From an uncultured Bacteroidales bacterium (GTDB lineage Bacteria; Bacteroidota; Bacteroidia; Bacteroidales; Muribaculaceae), in assembly GCA_946412245.1 (NCBI GenBank), contig CAMKGM010000001.1, positions 1 to 64,000 of the forward strand: a DNA stretch of 64,000 nucleotides. Direction: 5' to 3'. Made by a program: the position numbers and the translations under genes. Of this stretch, positions 44,483 through 54,026 are shown piece by piece. Positions within the stretch are counted from its first letter, which is position 1, and each line of letters opens with the position of its first letter. The notes below the pieces were generated by a model. The model did not search any database. It was given only the letters and a program-made list of their open reading frames with translations, and had not been told where the DNA came from.

Positions 44483-47400
44483 TTATTTGCGATTGAAGAA
44501 GTTCAGCACATCGTGCATGAGCGCGTCACGGTCGCTCGTCTCTTTGATTGTCTCAAAGGGGAAACCCAGCACCACCGTGCGATAAGTACCGCGGTCGCAT
44601 GCCACGCCGGCGGGTATGTTATTTTCAGTATAGCGCATGATAGTAGCAGCCTGGTCGTCGGCCGGTGTGATAGCATCGGGCGACTCCACGGCATAGAAAC
44701 GGTCGTTCAGTTTGCTCACAAAGTCATAGGTCTTGCCATCGGTCAGTTCCTCAAACTGGGTGATAACGGTTGTCACCTCGCCCGACTGTGATGCCTGGTC
44801 AGTGAGCCACTTGTAGCCCAACACGTTTTGAGCCAAATTCACCTCGCGGGAGTTCTCCGGACCGTTATTCCAAATATCAGTACCCACATAGGCTCCGGTG
44901 ACCAGCACATGGCCTCCTTGCGCTGTAAAATCGGTAATGGCACTAATCAAGCCCGGCGTGAAGGCCTTGAAACGGGCGGGATAATAGCCGCTGCCGTTTG
45001 GCACCTCTTTCTGCTTGCCCAGTATCAGGTCAAGTGCCACCATGCCGCGCAAATGCATCTCGCCGTCCTCAATGGCCTTGACACTGCTCGACACGAAACT
45101 GTAGCCGGCTTTCATGATAGCCTCGCCGTGAATGGCGGGATAGTCAAAGGTGTTGCCGGCCACCACCTGCTTCTCATAGCTGGAACGGCTGGCACCAAAT
45201 CCGCCGGCATCGTCATCGCGCCAGTCAAGGGCACGCGTGAACTCAAACTGCGGTCCCACATAGTTGATTTGTTGCATGTAAGGCACACCGTGGTCTTTTT
45301 CGTCGGCAAAACCGGCAATGGTTCCCGCATCGAACCAGTCGGGCGCGCTCACTCGCGTAAAGCCGTTCACCACCATCACGGTACCTTTGCTACTGGAGGC
45401 AACACCGCACGAGAGCACCTCGCTCGGGAACGAGCGGCCACCCTGATTCAGCGCGATAATCTTATAAGAGTGAATCTCGTTGTCCTTAACATTCACCACA
45501 TGCTCAGTGCCGGTCACCGTGGCTATCTCTCTGAAACCGCCGGCGGCACCCACTCGTTCAAGTATGATATACTTATCGGGGTCGGCATTCTGACTCTGAG
45601 TGTCGTGTGTGGGCTTCCAAGTGAGCAAGAACTCGCCCTTGTCTTGCAGTTGCCTGATGGCAAACGAATTGACGGGTAACGGCTGTACAACATAGTCGCG
45701 ATGGTCACGTTGCGCCAGGAATTTAAGCATACCCTTATAGATGGCACGGCTCACATCAAAACGGAATGCAGGGTCTAAGCCGTATTTCATGTCAGCAAAG
45801 TTCTGATGCGAGAGCAACTCAAGCAACATAGCCGGTACCTCGGGTACTCGCGCCTCATAGTAGGATGCGTCGCGCAGTCCGCGGCGGGTCCAGTTGGGCT
45901 CATATTTAGCTCGAATATCGGTGCATATCTCATTCATCACCAAATCAGTGTACAGACGCGATAACTGACGCGACGTGCCGTTCTCATATTTGCCGAACGA
46001 CTTGCCGTTCTTCATCGTGCAATAGATGCCCAGCGTGCCAATGATACCGTCATCATTGGTGGTTCCGGCATCGGAGTGGAACGCCAGCGAGAGGTCAACA
46101 GGTATATTCAAACCCTTGCGATTGGGCAACACATCCGAGCCACCGGCCAGATAATTGACCCACTCGCCGCGGCAGCGATAGTCATCGACATAGTCATTGA
46201 TGCCGTGCGATGTGGAGTAAACCTCATTGGGAAATCCTGCCCACTGCAGGTAGTAGCGCGAACCAATGGTGAACCAAGGACGGTCGCCACAAGGCACATA
46301 CTTGTAGTTAACGCCTGGCTTGGCAAGATATTTCTCATCGCCATTCTCCTTGGCAATGGCAAGATTCTCTTCGGTATAGGGAGCCACCTTCCTGACGATG
46401 TTGCCCGTGCCGCCGCCCACCTTGATGGCATCGGCGGTAACCACACGCTTGTCGTCCTTCGATAGGTTCGACAACGTCACCACATCCTTGTTCATGCCTT
46501 TCTTGAGCTGAACCGTGGTCAGGTAGACCCATACGCCACCGCCCATCGTCTGGTCCACATCATACTCACGCGAGCCTCCCAGATCATTGACCATGTAACG
46601 AGCGTCTTTCACGCTGCCGGGCAATGACTTGTAACTGATGTAGAGCGCATATTCTCCTGCCTCGGGCATATCTACGTCCCAATGAGCCATCGAGAGGTTC
46701 TTGTCCTTATTCACCGACTCCACTTGACGATAAGTGCCCGTGGCAAACGGATTCTCAAAATCCTTATATTCTTTTTCGTGATAGGCAAAGCCCTGATCAG
46801 CTCCTGTCTGCCACTTTTTCTTCCCATTCACATCGCTGTAACCCGACTGGGCATTGCCTCCATCGTTATCGACCACAGCAGCTATGCTATGGGTGTCGCG
46901 CTCGCGAGCATCCCACACATAGGCTCCGGCATTCTCAAGCATGGGTATCAGGAAGGGCACCACATAGCTCTGCGTGTACATATCCTCAACCGTCTGCATC
47001 AGTCGGCCACGCTGCCACTCCCAGCGGTTCAGCTTGGGCTCAAAGTACCAGCCATGACTCTGCCACAGAGCTATCACATTTTTGTCAAGGCCCTTGCCAT
47101 AATGGCGATTAGGATCTTGCGGAGTGATGAATGCGGCATGAGGACGCGCATAGGCGGCTTCGTAGTCGGCAAAGTAGAGGTCTATCGCATTGCCCTGTAT
47201 CGTAATTTCCACATCATTATCACCATACTCCTCGCCCATCAACTGCTTCACATCGGCCTTGAGCTTGGCAATCGACTCACGAGTGAACGGCACTTGACCA
47301 AAACTCTCGTTCAAGTCAAGCAAAATCTTGCCGTCGGCCACTTTTACCGAATTGGCCTTAACCTTTCCCACTTCCATGTGTTGCTGCAAGCACGATTCAA

Positions 47401-47521
47401 TGGCTTGCTGCAGTTGCACCTGCTGTGCTTCGCTCAACTGCTGAGCGGTTGAAGTAATGTTTGCTGCTAATGACATCATGAGCACCATGGCCCAAACCTT
47501 GAATGATTTCGCAATTGACAT
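44483..47521 (-). CDS. Large secreted N-acetylmuramoyl-L-alanine amidase-like protein with golvesin-C-terminal-like domain
   Basis: Signal peptide; LSLAFHSDAGTTND, EVPAMLLELLSHQNFADM amidase motifs; beta-rich ancillary domains. Confidence 0.85.
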   Translation of the reverse strand: MSIAKSFKVWAMVLMMSLAANITSTAQQLSEAQQVQLQQAIESCLQQHMEVGKVKANSVKVADGKILLDLNESFGQVPFTRESIAKLKADVKQLMGEEYGDNDVEITIQGNAIDLYFADYEAAYARPHAAFITPQDPNRHYGKGLDKNVIALWQSHGWYFEPKLNRWEWQRGRLMQTVEDMYTQSYVVPFLIPMLENAGAYVWDARERDTHSIAAVVDNDGGNAQSGYSDVNGKKKWQTGADQGFAYHEKEYKDFENPFATGTYRQVESVNKDKNLSMAHWDVDMPEAGEYALYISYKSLPGSVKDARYMVNDLGGSREYDVDQTMGGGVWVYLTTVQLKKGMNKDVVTLSNLSKDDKRVVTADAIKVGGGTGNIVRKVAPYTEENLAIAKENGDEKYLAKPGVNYKYVPCGDRPWFTIGSRYYLQWAGFPNEVYSTSHGINDYVDDYRCRGEWVNYLAGGSDVLPNRKGLNIPVDLSLAFHSDAGTTNDDGIIGTLGIYCTMKNGKSFGKYENGTSRQLSRLYTDLVMNEICTDIRAKYEPNWTRRGLRDASYYEARVPEVPAMLLELLSHQNFADMKYGLDPAFRFDVSRAIYKGMLKFLAQRDHRDYVVQPLPVNSFAIRQLQDKGEFLLTWKPTHDTQSQNADPDKYIILERVGAAGGFREIATVTGTEHVVNVKDNEIHSYKIIALNQGGRSFPSEVLSCGVASSSKGTVMVVNGFTRVSAPDWFDAGTIAGFADEKDHGVPYMQQINYVGPQFEFTRALDWRDDDAGGFGASRSSYEKQVVAGNTFDYPAIHGEAIMKAGYSFVSSSVKAIEDGEMHLRGMVALDLILGKQKEVPNGSGYYPARFKAFTPGLISAITDFTAQGGHVLVTGAYVGTDIWNNGPENSREVNLAQNVLGYKWLTDQASQSGEVTTVITQFEELTDGKTYDFVSKLNDRFYAVESPDAITPADDQAATIMRYTENNIPAGVACDRGTYRTVVLGFPFETIKETSDRDALMHDVLNFFNRK

Positions 47522-47573
47522 ATATGCTATTTTCTTTATTTTTTAGTTTTCTTGAATTATTCTTTAATAACTA

Positions 47574-47581
47574 CAAAAATA
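47574..47581 (-). promoter_or_regulatory. -7 element (minus strand TATTTTTG)
   Basis: caaaaata on + strand, 53 nt from CDS start at 47521. Confidence 0.4.
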
Positions 47582-47775
47582 ATATAAACATTTCACTTCA
47601 GCGCATCTGAACAAGGTGTTTTTTCTTGAATTTTAGGTTATTTATGATTTAAATACATATTTTTAATAATTTGTGCCCGATTAAAATATTTAGTTGCCAC
47701 CCAGCGCACGCATCGCCGTCACTCGTGCACTCAGCGCCGCGCAGCATCCTCAACCTCCGCCTCTTGTCCCGTATT

Positions 47776-47792
47776 GCGAGACGCAGTCTCGT
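47776..47792. repeat. Short hairpin GCGAGAC-GCA-GTCTCGT
   Basis: Inverted repeat with 3-nt loop, read directly. Confidence 0.7.
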
Positions 47793-47954
47793 ACTCCCGA
47801 GCCCAGCAACGCAAGAAAATCAAGAATCGAATAGTCCATCTTTCACAGGTGGCCTCCGCTACATCGCCGCGCTCCGCGCCACTCTGCCGGCCCTCCGTCT
47901 CTCTATGCTGTGACTCCGGTCGCAGCCCCTCTACCGTCCGTGCCGTTCGTGCAG

Positions 47955-47973
47955 TCGGCGACTCTGTCGCCGA
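47955..47973. repeat. Perfect hairpin TCGGCGAC-TCT-GTCGCCGA
   Basis: 8-bp perfect stem, 3-nt loop, read directly. Confidence 0.85.
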
Positions 47974-48107
47974 AACAGTGCTAAACCTCTTATTCCATTG
48001 TTTCCTTGGCTGCTAATCTGTGCGTTTACTATAGCATTCACATCGCCTCTTCACTATCTTCGCCATCCACCCACGCTCTTTGACATCGTTACATACCCTA
48101 CATCTCT

Positions 48108-48215
48108 CGGAAGTACACAAAACACGCAACGAAAGTACACAATACCCCTCAAAAAAAACCACGAAAGTACACAGAAATCCTTCGAAAGTACACAATAAAA
48201 TCCTCGAAAGCACAC
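48108..48215. repeat. Array of five CG(A/G)AAG(T/C)ACACA 12-mers
   Basis: Copies begin at 48108, 48130, 48162, 48183, 48204 (spacing 22, 32, 21, 21). Confidence 0.9.
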
Positions 48216-48498
48216 AACCCAAACCCTAACGTTTCCATCTACGTATCATCTGATTATTAGCAAATTACGCACATCATCAACACCTCACAACCCCACGAGA
48301 GCACCATAAAAATTCCCGGAAACCACTATCTCACCTTTCCCATCCGGAACCCAATATTTGATTTTACCGAACACTTATAATTATATACACCGAAAAAAAT
48401 CAAGAGGGGCGCACGCCTCATCGCCGCCCCTCTCTCAAAATGTTTCCGCATAGTTAATTGCTTGATTCCTACATCAAGCAAAATTAATTTCAATCAGC

Positions 48499-49338
48499 TT
48501 AAATAGTTGAATGATATGTAATTAGACCCGCAAGTGAATTGTTCACAATCTTGCGGATGCTGGCTCCGTATTTCTTTGCCACCGCCAGCAGTATCTCACT
48601 ATACAGACAAGCCACCGATCCCACAAAACACACGGGATAATCTTGATACTTGTCATATTGCGTGATATTGCGCTCAAAGAACCGTGATATCTCATTAAAA
48701 ATCAGATTATATACATACTCATCGTCAAGATGCTCTGACAAGAACAACGAGTATGAACTCAGGTTGCGGTTAGCATGAGGATTATTGTAGATATCGTTCA
48801 TGATATCATCAGGGGTTACTCGCAACTTTGCGAAAAATGCCTCGCTCAAATGCTTGGGCGCGAGATCCTTGAGCACATCGCTCAAAAATATGCGTCCCAG
48901 TGCGTTGCCACTACCCTCGTCGCCAAGTACAAAACCCAACGGGCGAACATTCTTCACAATCTTCACACCATCGTAGAAACACGAGTTTGAACCCGTACTC
49001 AAGATACAGGCCAACCCGGGTTCATGCACCAGCAAGCCGCGAGCAGCACCCACCAAGTCACTTTCCACAGTCACGGGTGTCTTGAACTGGGCCACCAGCG
49101 AAGCCTCTACTATCATGTTCTTTTCAGGGCTGGAACAGCCTGCACCGTAATAGTGCACATGCTCCCAGCGGCGCTTGAAGAACTGATGAGGTAACTCGAG
49201 CCTGATGCTGTGACTGATTTCCCTACGGGTTTGGAAAAAAGGGTTCAAACCTTCAGTGTAGGCATGTTCCTTGACATCGGTGCCGTCAACGAGCATCCAC
49301 TCGGTGCGGGTAGAACTACTTTCAGCAATTATTTTCAT
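48499..49338 (-). CDS. Second BadF/BadG-family kinase (MurK/NagK-like paralog)
   Basis: STGSNSCFYDGVKIVKNVRPLGFVLGDEGSGNALGR; N-terminal MKIIAESSSTRTEWMLVDG. Confidence 0.88.
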   Translation of the reverse strand: MKIIAESSSTRTEWMLVDGTDVKEHAYTEGLNPFFQTRREISHSIRLELPHQFFKRRWEHVHYYGAGCSSPEKNMIVEASLVAQFKTPVTVESDLVGAARGLLVHEPGLACILSTGSNSCFYDGVKIVKNVRPLGFVLGDEGSGNALGRIFLSDVLKDLAPKHLSEAFFAKLRVTPDDIMNDIYNNPHANRNLSSYSLFLSEHLDDEYVYNLIFNEISRFFERNITQYDKYQDYPVCFVGSVACLYSEILLAVAKKYGASIRKIVNNSLAGLITYHSTI

Positions 49339-49403
49339 AAGCCGTCGTTGTCCAAGTAATGTTTAAAATAATCTTATCAAGTAATAAAATTCTTAATTGG
49401 GTG

Positions 49404-49411
49404 CAAAATTA
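49404..49411 (-). promoter_or_regulatory. -7 element (minus strand TAATTTTG)
   Basis: caaaatta on + strand, upstream of 49338 start. Confidence 0.4.
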
Positions 49412-49585
49412 GAGTTTTATTTCGTGCCTACAAAGGAATGTAATAGAAATTACACACAATTTAACACACAAATATTTTTATTAACCAATGTTTCCGCAAA
49501 AAATTAAAGAGTGTGAAAACAAATGTTATTTCCACACTCCATTTAAATTCTTAAAATACGCTATATTCTTATCACACAAATCGGA

Positions 49586-52024
49586 TTAATGCGCCACTAC
49601 CACCTTGTGAGTCGTGATGCTGCCTGAAGTGTAGACTCGCACGAAATACACTCCTGCCGGCACATCGGCAACATTCACATAGTTCGACGCATTGCGCACC
49701 AGCACCTGCCCTGCCCCATTCAGCAGTTCAACGCCTGTAATATAGCCGTCGGCTGTTGCTACCACATAGTGGCTTGCGGGGTTGGGCATTACCTTGACCG
49801 ATGTATTGACGGCCACATCGGTTACTCCCACCGGACTTTGCTTGACCAGATTGTCAAGGCGTAGTGCTCCCGAGCGGCCCATCACAGTGGCATTCTTGGT
49901 GAGTGAGATGCCGGCAAAACGATATTTTTTCTCAGCGGGTAGCGACTCCAGTGACAACTCAACATATCGCCAGCCATGGAAAGTAATGTCGCCCACCGGC
50001 ACCTCATGCGTCTCGCCTTGTTCGTCGGCAAACAACAGATTTAGCCTATTATAACTCATATCGCCCATCACATGAATGCCCACCTTGTCAGTCGCCACAA
50101 ACCCGGATGACGCCGATGTTTGAAGCATTGACGACTCAGGTTGGGCTGTAGTCACGGTCAGCACATGTGGTTCATCATCGGCGAATGTATAGTCCACTTG
50201 CAACGACTTGCTGCCGAACAAATGGTCACTATTTGCGCTCAGTGAACCTCCGGCACTTTCAGACTCTGTGACGGCAAAGCCTTCGGACGACTCAAATTCA
50301 TCAATCACAATAGCCTCACCGGCCCGAGCTGAAGCATCGACCGCCTTAAAGTTGACTGTGAGAGGCGCTTGCAAGTGCAGACCCATGGTGTCAGCCACCT
50401 CCTTATCGACTTGTAGCGTGTAGTCCGCATCGGGAACAAGAGCCTTCAACAGCGAGATGCGTATGTAGCCATAGTCATCGCCCTTCTTGTTATTCTTGAT
50501 ATTGCGCTTATTGAATTCAAGGGCGTTGCCATCAGCGTCATAAACATGGAAGTGCGTGTACAAGTCCTTGGAATTGAGCAGCGAGTCGCTACGGAATTCC
50601 ACATAGGCTCCCGCCTTGTAATGCACCGCATCACCCTCGTCGGGGAATAGCGCGAGTTTATTGATGTGACTGCGATCCTGCGTACTGAACTGCAGAGTGA
50701 AGTCCTCCTCCATAGGAGTGCCGCCGCCGTGCATCGCCGTCTTCTTGAGTGTCACCGTGTAGTGCGTATTCACGTCGTAGGCATCGTCAGGCGTGAAAAT
50801 CATACGGTAGTTCGTGTCTTCCCACACGAAGTGACCCTGAACAGCCGGCTCTATCTCAAACGCCTGTTCCACACTCTCGGTGTCCATATCCCAGTTAAAC
50901 TCAAGCACGATGGGTGTGTTGCACGGCACGGGAGCGTCACCTTCAGACCACACCGGCGAGTAGTTGACCACAACCGGCGGGGTATCGCGCACGCGTTTCA
51001 AGTCAAAGTTCAGATAGGTCTTGGCATTAGCCGCCACCTCCACCTCTTTCGTTTGCTCAAAGTACTTGGGATGCGTGACCTTGACAGTATAAGTGCCCGG
51101 TTCCACATACTTAAACAGATAGATACCGTTGCGAATGGTGTCGCACTGATATTCGTCTATCACGTTGCCATCGCTGTCAATCAACTGCGCCACAGCCTGG
51201 TTCACCGGCAAACGCTTGTCAGCACCCAGCATTCGGGCAATATCGGTGCGCAAAATGCGGTCGTCGCGTATCGTACCCGTCACCATTCCTTGGCCAAACT
51301 GCTCCAAACGGCCGAAGTAGGCATCGGCGCCCAACGAGAAACTCCAACCCTCAACCCAGCAATATTCATGATTGATAAGGCGATAGGCCTCAGGATAATA
51401 GTCGTGGAACGAGCCCTCGTCAAGGATGGCCGGAATGTTGTTGCCGCGAAGCACACCATAACCCTGCGTTCCCCACTCGGGACGGAAGGTCCAGTCACCA
51501 TAAATCGCATAGTTGGGACTGCTCCACACAGTGCTCTCGTTGTCAATAATATAGGGAGCAAGGGCACCCAACAGGTCTGCTGCTCGCGGAATCACGGGCT
51601 GACCCGTGTAGCCGCGATAGAAACCCATCGGGAAATTGACCAACGTTGCTCCGCCACTACCCGAAGCGTTGCTGTGTATAGAATAAAACACGTCAGCGCC
51701 GCTGTGATTGCTCAAATACACGATGGTCGACAGCGGCAGGTCGTCGGCCGTTGTGTTCGAGATGCGAGAAATGCTCGTTTGGTAGCCTTTCTTGGTCAGT
51801 ATCTCTTTCAAGGCAAATCCTTTCCACATATTGGAATTTGATTCCCAAAAACCCAGTGTATCGCCTTGGGCAAACGGCGGAAGCACCACATTGCGGTCAT
51901 CGCTATCGTGCCCGCCATGGCCCGGATTGATATAGACATGAGGCACTTCTTGTGCCACCACCTTGCCGGCAGTGAATGCTGCGACCAGCAACATCACCAG
52001 TGTGTAAAATACTTTCTTTTTCAT
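49586..52024 (-). CDS. Secreted N-acetylmuramoyl-L-alanine amidase with Ig-like domains and C-terminal sorting-type tail
   Basis: VYINPGHGGHDSDDRNV; DVFYSIHSNASG; ILDEGSFHDY; C-terminal VMPNPASHYVVATADGYITGVELLNGAGQVLVR...GVYFVRVYTSGSITTHKVVVAH. Confidence 0.92.
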   Translation of the reverse strand: MKKKVFYTLVMLLVAAFTAGKVVAQEVPHVYINPGHGGHDSDDRNVVLPPFAQGDTLGFWESNSNMWKGFALKEILTKKGYQTSISRISNTTADDLPLSTIVYLSNHSGADVFYSIHSNASGSGGATLVNFPMGFYRGYTGQPVIPRAADLLGALAPYIIDNESTVWSSPNYAIYGDWTFRPEWGTQGYGVLRGNNIPAILDEGSFHDYYPEAYRLINHEYCWVEGWSFSLGADAYFGRLEQFGQGMVTGTIRDDRILRTDIARMLGADKRLPVNQAVAQLIDSDGNVIDEYQCDTIRNGIYLFKYVEPGTYTVKVTHPKYFEQTKEVEVAANAKTYLNFDLKRVRDTPPVVVNYSPVWSEGDAPVPCNTPIVLEFNWDMDTESVEQAFEIEPAVQGHFVWEDTNYRMIFTPDDAYDVNTHYTVTLKKTAMHGGGTPMEEDFTLQFSTQDRSHINKLALFPDEGDAVHYKAGAYVEFRSDSLLNSKDLYTHFHVYDADGNALEFNKRNIKNNKKGDDYGYIRISLLKALVPDADYTLQVDKEVADTMGLHLQAPLTVNFKAVDASARAGEAIVIDEFESSEGFAVTESESAGGSLSANSDHLFGSKSLQVDYTFADDEPHVLTVTTAQPESSMLQTSASSGFVATDKVGIHVMGDMSYNRLNLLFADEQGETHEVPVGDITFHGWRYVELSLESLPAEKKYRFAGISLTKNATVMGRSGALRLDNLVKQSPVGVTDVAVNTSVKVMPNPASHYVVATADGYITGVELLNGAGQVLVRNASNYVNVADVPAGVYFVRVYTSGSITTHKVVVAH

Positions 52025-52038
52025 CGTGAGGCACAAGT

Positions 52039-52929
52039 TTAGTCGTTAATACTGATTTCCATCACACAGAGTTGTCCGTCGATTGTCGTGTATACAATCT
52101 TGCCGGTGGCTGTCGTGGGCTGCATTGCCATGGAGTAAGGCTCCGTGAGTTCGTGACGCCAAGAGCCATCAGCCTTGAGCAGTAACAGCTGCGACGAGGT
52201 GAATTGATGACCGTCGTCGGTGGCATTCTGTGCCACAACATAGTCGTTATTGTACCAGCAAGGCATCTCATAGTTGCCCAGTCGGGCCAGCACATTACCT
52301 TTTAGGTCAGTCACAATTATTCCCGATCCGGCAGCACAAAAAGCGACCTTGGTGCCATCGGGCGACAATGAAGGCCACAGGTAGCCGGCATGCGACGGGA
52401 CCGGAGAATATCGGTTCAACTTGCCGTTGACCGTAATGAGTAGCTCCGAGCCCTCAACATCAACGGCTGTACCGATGTTACGCGCCGACGCATAGTTCTT
52501 GCGCGGTCCGCGCATCGCCACACCCTGCGTTCCCACAGCATAGTTCATTGCTCCATGCTGCGGCTCAAGCACTAATTCTGACTCGGCGCTTGCCACATGA
52601 TAACAATAGCCCGAGCGATAAATCAGGTTATTCTCATTGAGCGATTGCGTTACATAATAAACATTGCCGCTATGGTCAAAGCGAGCGTCAATGCCGGCAC
52701 AGCGCTCCTCGCTCACTGGCGTCACTTTGCCGGTTCCGAAGTCATAGAGTTTGAGCCCATACCGCTCACCGGCGGCAAAAAGCAACCGTGAGCCCGAGGC
52801 ATCCAATACGGGATAATAAGCGGGTTCGCCAATCGCCGCACCCAGCGACCGGGTGCTCACCACGTTCACCTGTTGCGCACCGGCAAGCAGTGCGCAGCAG
52901 CACATCATTGAGAGTAATAAATGTTTCAT
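52039..52929 (-). CDS. Secreted WD40/TolB-like beta-propeller protein
   Basis: AYYPVLDASGSRLLFAAGERYGLKLYD; GYLWPSLSPDGTKVAFCAAGSGIIVTDLKG. Confidence 0.8.
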   Translation of the reverse strand: MKHLLLSMMCCCALLAGAQQVNVVSTRSLGAAIGEPAYYPVLDASGSRLLFAAGERYGLKLYDFGTGKVTPVSEERCAGIDARFDHSGNVYYVTQSLNENNLIYRSGYCYHVASAESELVLEPQHGAMNYAVGTQGVAMRGPRKNYASARNIGTAVDVEGSELLITVNGKLNRYSPVPSHAGYLWPSLSPDGTKVAFCAAGSGIIVTDLKGNVLARLGNYEMPCWYNNDYVVAQNATDDGHQFTSSQLLLLKADGSWRHELTEPYSMAMQPTTATGKIVYTTIDGQLCVMEISIND

Positions 52930-52930
52930 A

Positions 52931-54007
52931 TCATTCTGGTTTTGTTGGTTTTTTCTTTTTCATCATGCCTCCGGGATTAGTGCTCACGAAGTCCTGAAAA
53001 CTTAGATAGGCCACCTTGCCCGCCTCGACCGTAATTTCGTGATACTGCCCGGCATAATTCAGATAATAGACTCCGGGCTTCAGGTTCTTGAACAGGTAGA
53101 AACCATTGTCGTAGTTGTCGGTCGTATAGGTAGCCACAAGTTTTTTATCACTATCATAGAGTTCCATCTCATAGCCGTTTTTTCCCCTCTTGCAGTCGTC
53201 GCCAAAAATCTGATAACCGGCCTCCTGATAGGGACTTTCTTCATTGCCTCGCAACAGACCCGCTACACAGCCAAGCTGCAGGGGTTTCTTGTCTTTCAAG
53301 AAATAACGATCGATGGCAAGCGACTGATTCCAAGCCTCAAGCCAGCAGTAGTCGGCATTCTTCAAACGGCAACGCTCGCCTATGTAGTCATGAAACGAGC
53401 CCTCGCACAGCATGCCCGGCAACTTGTTGAAGCGCAACACGCCCAGACCCACCTTGTAGCCCCAGTCATAGAAAGTCCAATCTCCGGCTATCATGGGCTT
53501 TCGGGTCCATTCTGTAGCCCCATTGCTTCCCAGGGCATCCATCATATACTGGGAAATCTCATCATTGCCCTCTACAGCCGGACCTCCCGAGAAGCCGCGA
53601 TACAAAGCCAGCGGAAAGTTCATCTTCTTCTCAATGCCCGTAGCATTGCTGTGTATAGCGAAGAACAGGTCGGCACCGCTGTTAGCGGCAAGCGACATAA
53701 TTTCAAACAAATCCAGGTCGTCGAGTGTAGTATTCTCAACGCGCGATGTTGCCACCTCATAGCCTTTGCTCCTGAGTATAGACATCAGCGCATTGCCCTT
53801 ATACCAGTTCGACTCCGACTCGTAGTATGGCACCGTGTCACCCACTCCATAACAATAGAACGGCGTGGGACGGTCATTACTGTCATAACCACCATGACCA
53901 GGGTTCAAAAACACACGGGGACGATCCTTGGGGCGAGCCTCGGCCGGTTGAAACGCCGGCATTGCCACGAGCGCGAGCATCAGTATACTTAGAATTCTTG
54001 TTTTCAT
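52931..54007 (-). CDS. Secreted N-acetylmuramoyl-L-alanine amidase
   Basis: VFLNPGHGGYDSNDRPT; DLFFAIHSNATG; MLCEGSFHDYIGERCRLKNADYCWLEAWNQSL. Confidence 0.92.
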   Translation of the reverse strand: MKTRILSILMLALVAMPAFQPAEARPKDRPRVFLNPGHGGYDSNDRPTPFYCYGVGDTVPYYESESNWYKGNALMSILRSKGYEVATSRVENTTLDDLDLFEIMSLAANSGADLFFAIHSNATGIEKKMNFPLALYRGFSGGPAVEGNDEISQYMMDALGSNGATEWTRKPMIAGDWTFYDWGYKVGLGVLRFNKLPGMLCEGSFHDYIGERCRLKNADYCWLEAWNQSLAIDRYFLKDKKPLQLGCVAGLLRGNEESPYQEAGYQIFGDDCKRGKNGYEMELYDSDKKLVATYTTDNYDNGFYLFKNLKPGVYYLNYAGQYHEITVEAGKVAYLSFQDFVSTNPGGMMKKKKPTKPE

Positions 54008-54026
54008 TGTTCGGTTCCTCCTTTCT

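Noticed and set aside
47671-48016. Short plus-strand ORFs of 80 aa in the GC-rich intergenic block
   Set aside because: Low-complexity Arg/Ser/Pro/Leu translations in overlapping frames, typical of spurious ORFs over repeats.
48108-48215. Possible CRISPR array
   Set aside because: Repeats are only 12 nt with 9-20 nt irregular spacers and no cas genes; does not fit any CRISPR architecture.
48013-48222. 69-aa minus-strand ORF with repeated CTFE/CTFVV/CVLS peptides
   Set aside because: The repetition is explained by the DNA 12-mer array; no clear ribosome-binding context or homology; treated as non-coding.
50666-51841. 391-aa plus-strand ORF opposite an amidase gene
   Set aside because: Antisense shadow; the minus strand encodes conserved amidase motifs.
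53039-53992. 317-aa plus-strand ORF opposite the second amidase
   Set aside because: Same reason: antisense shadow with no domain signature.
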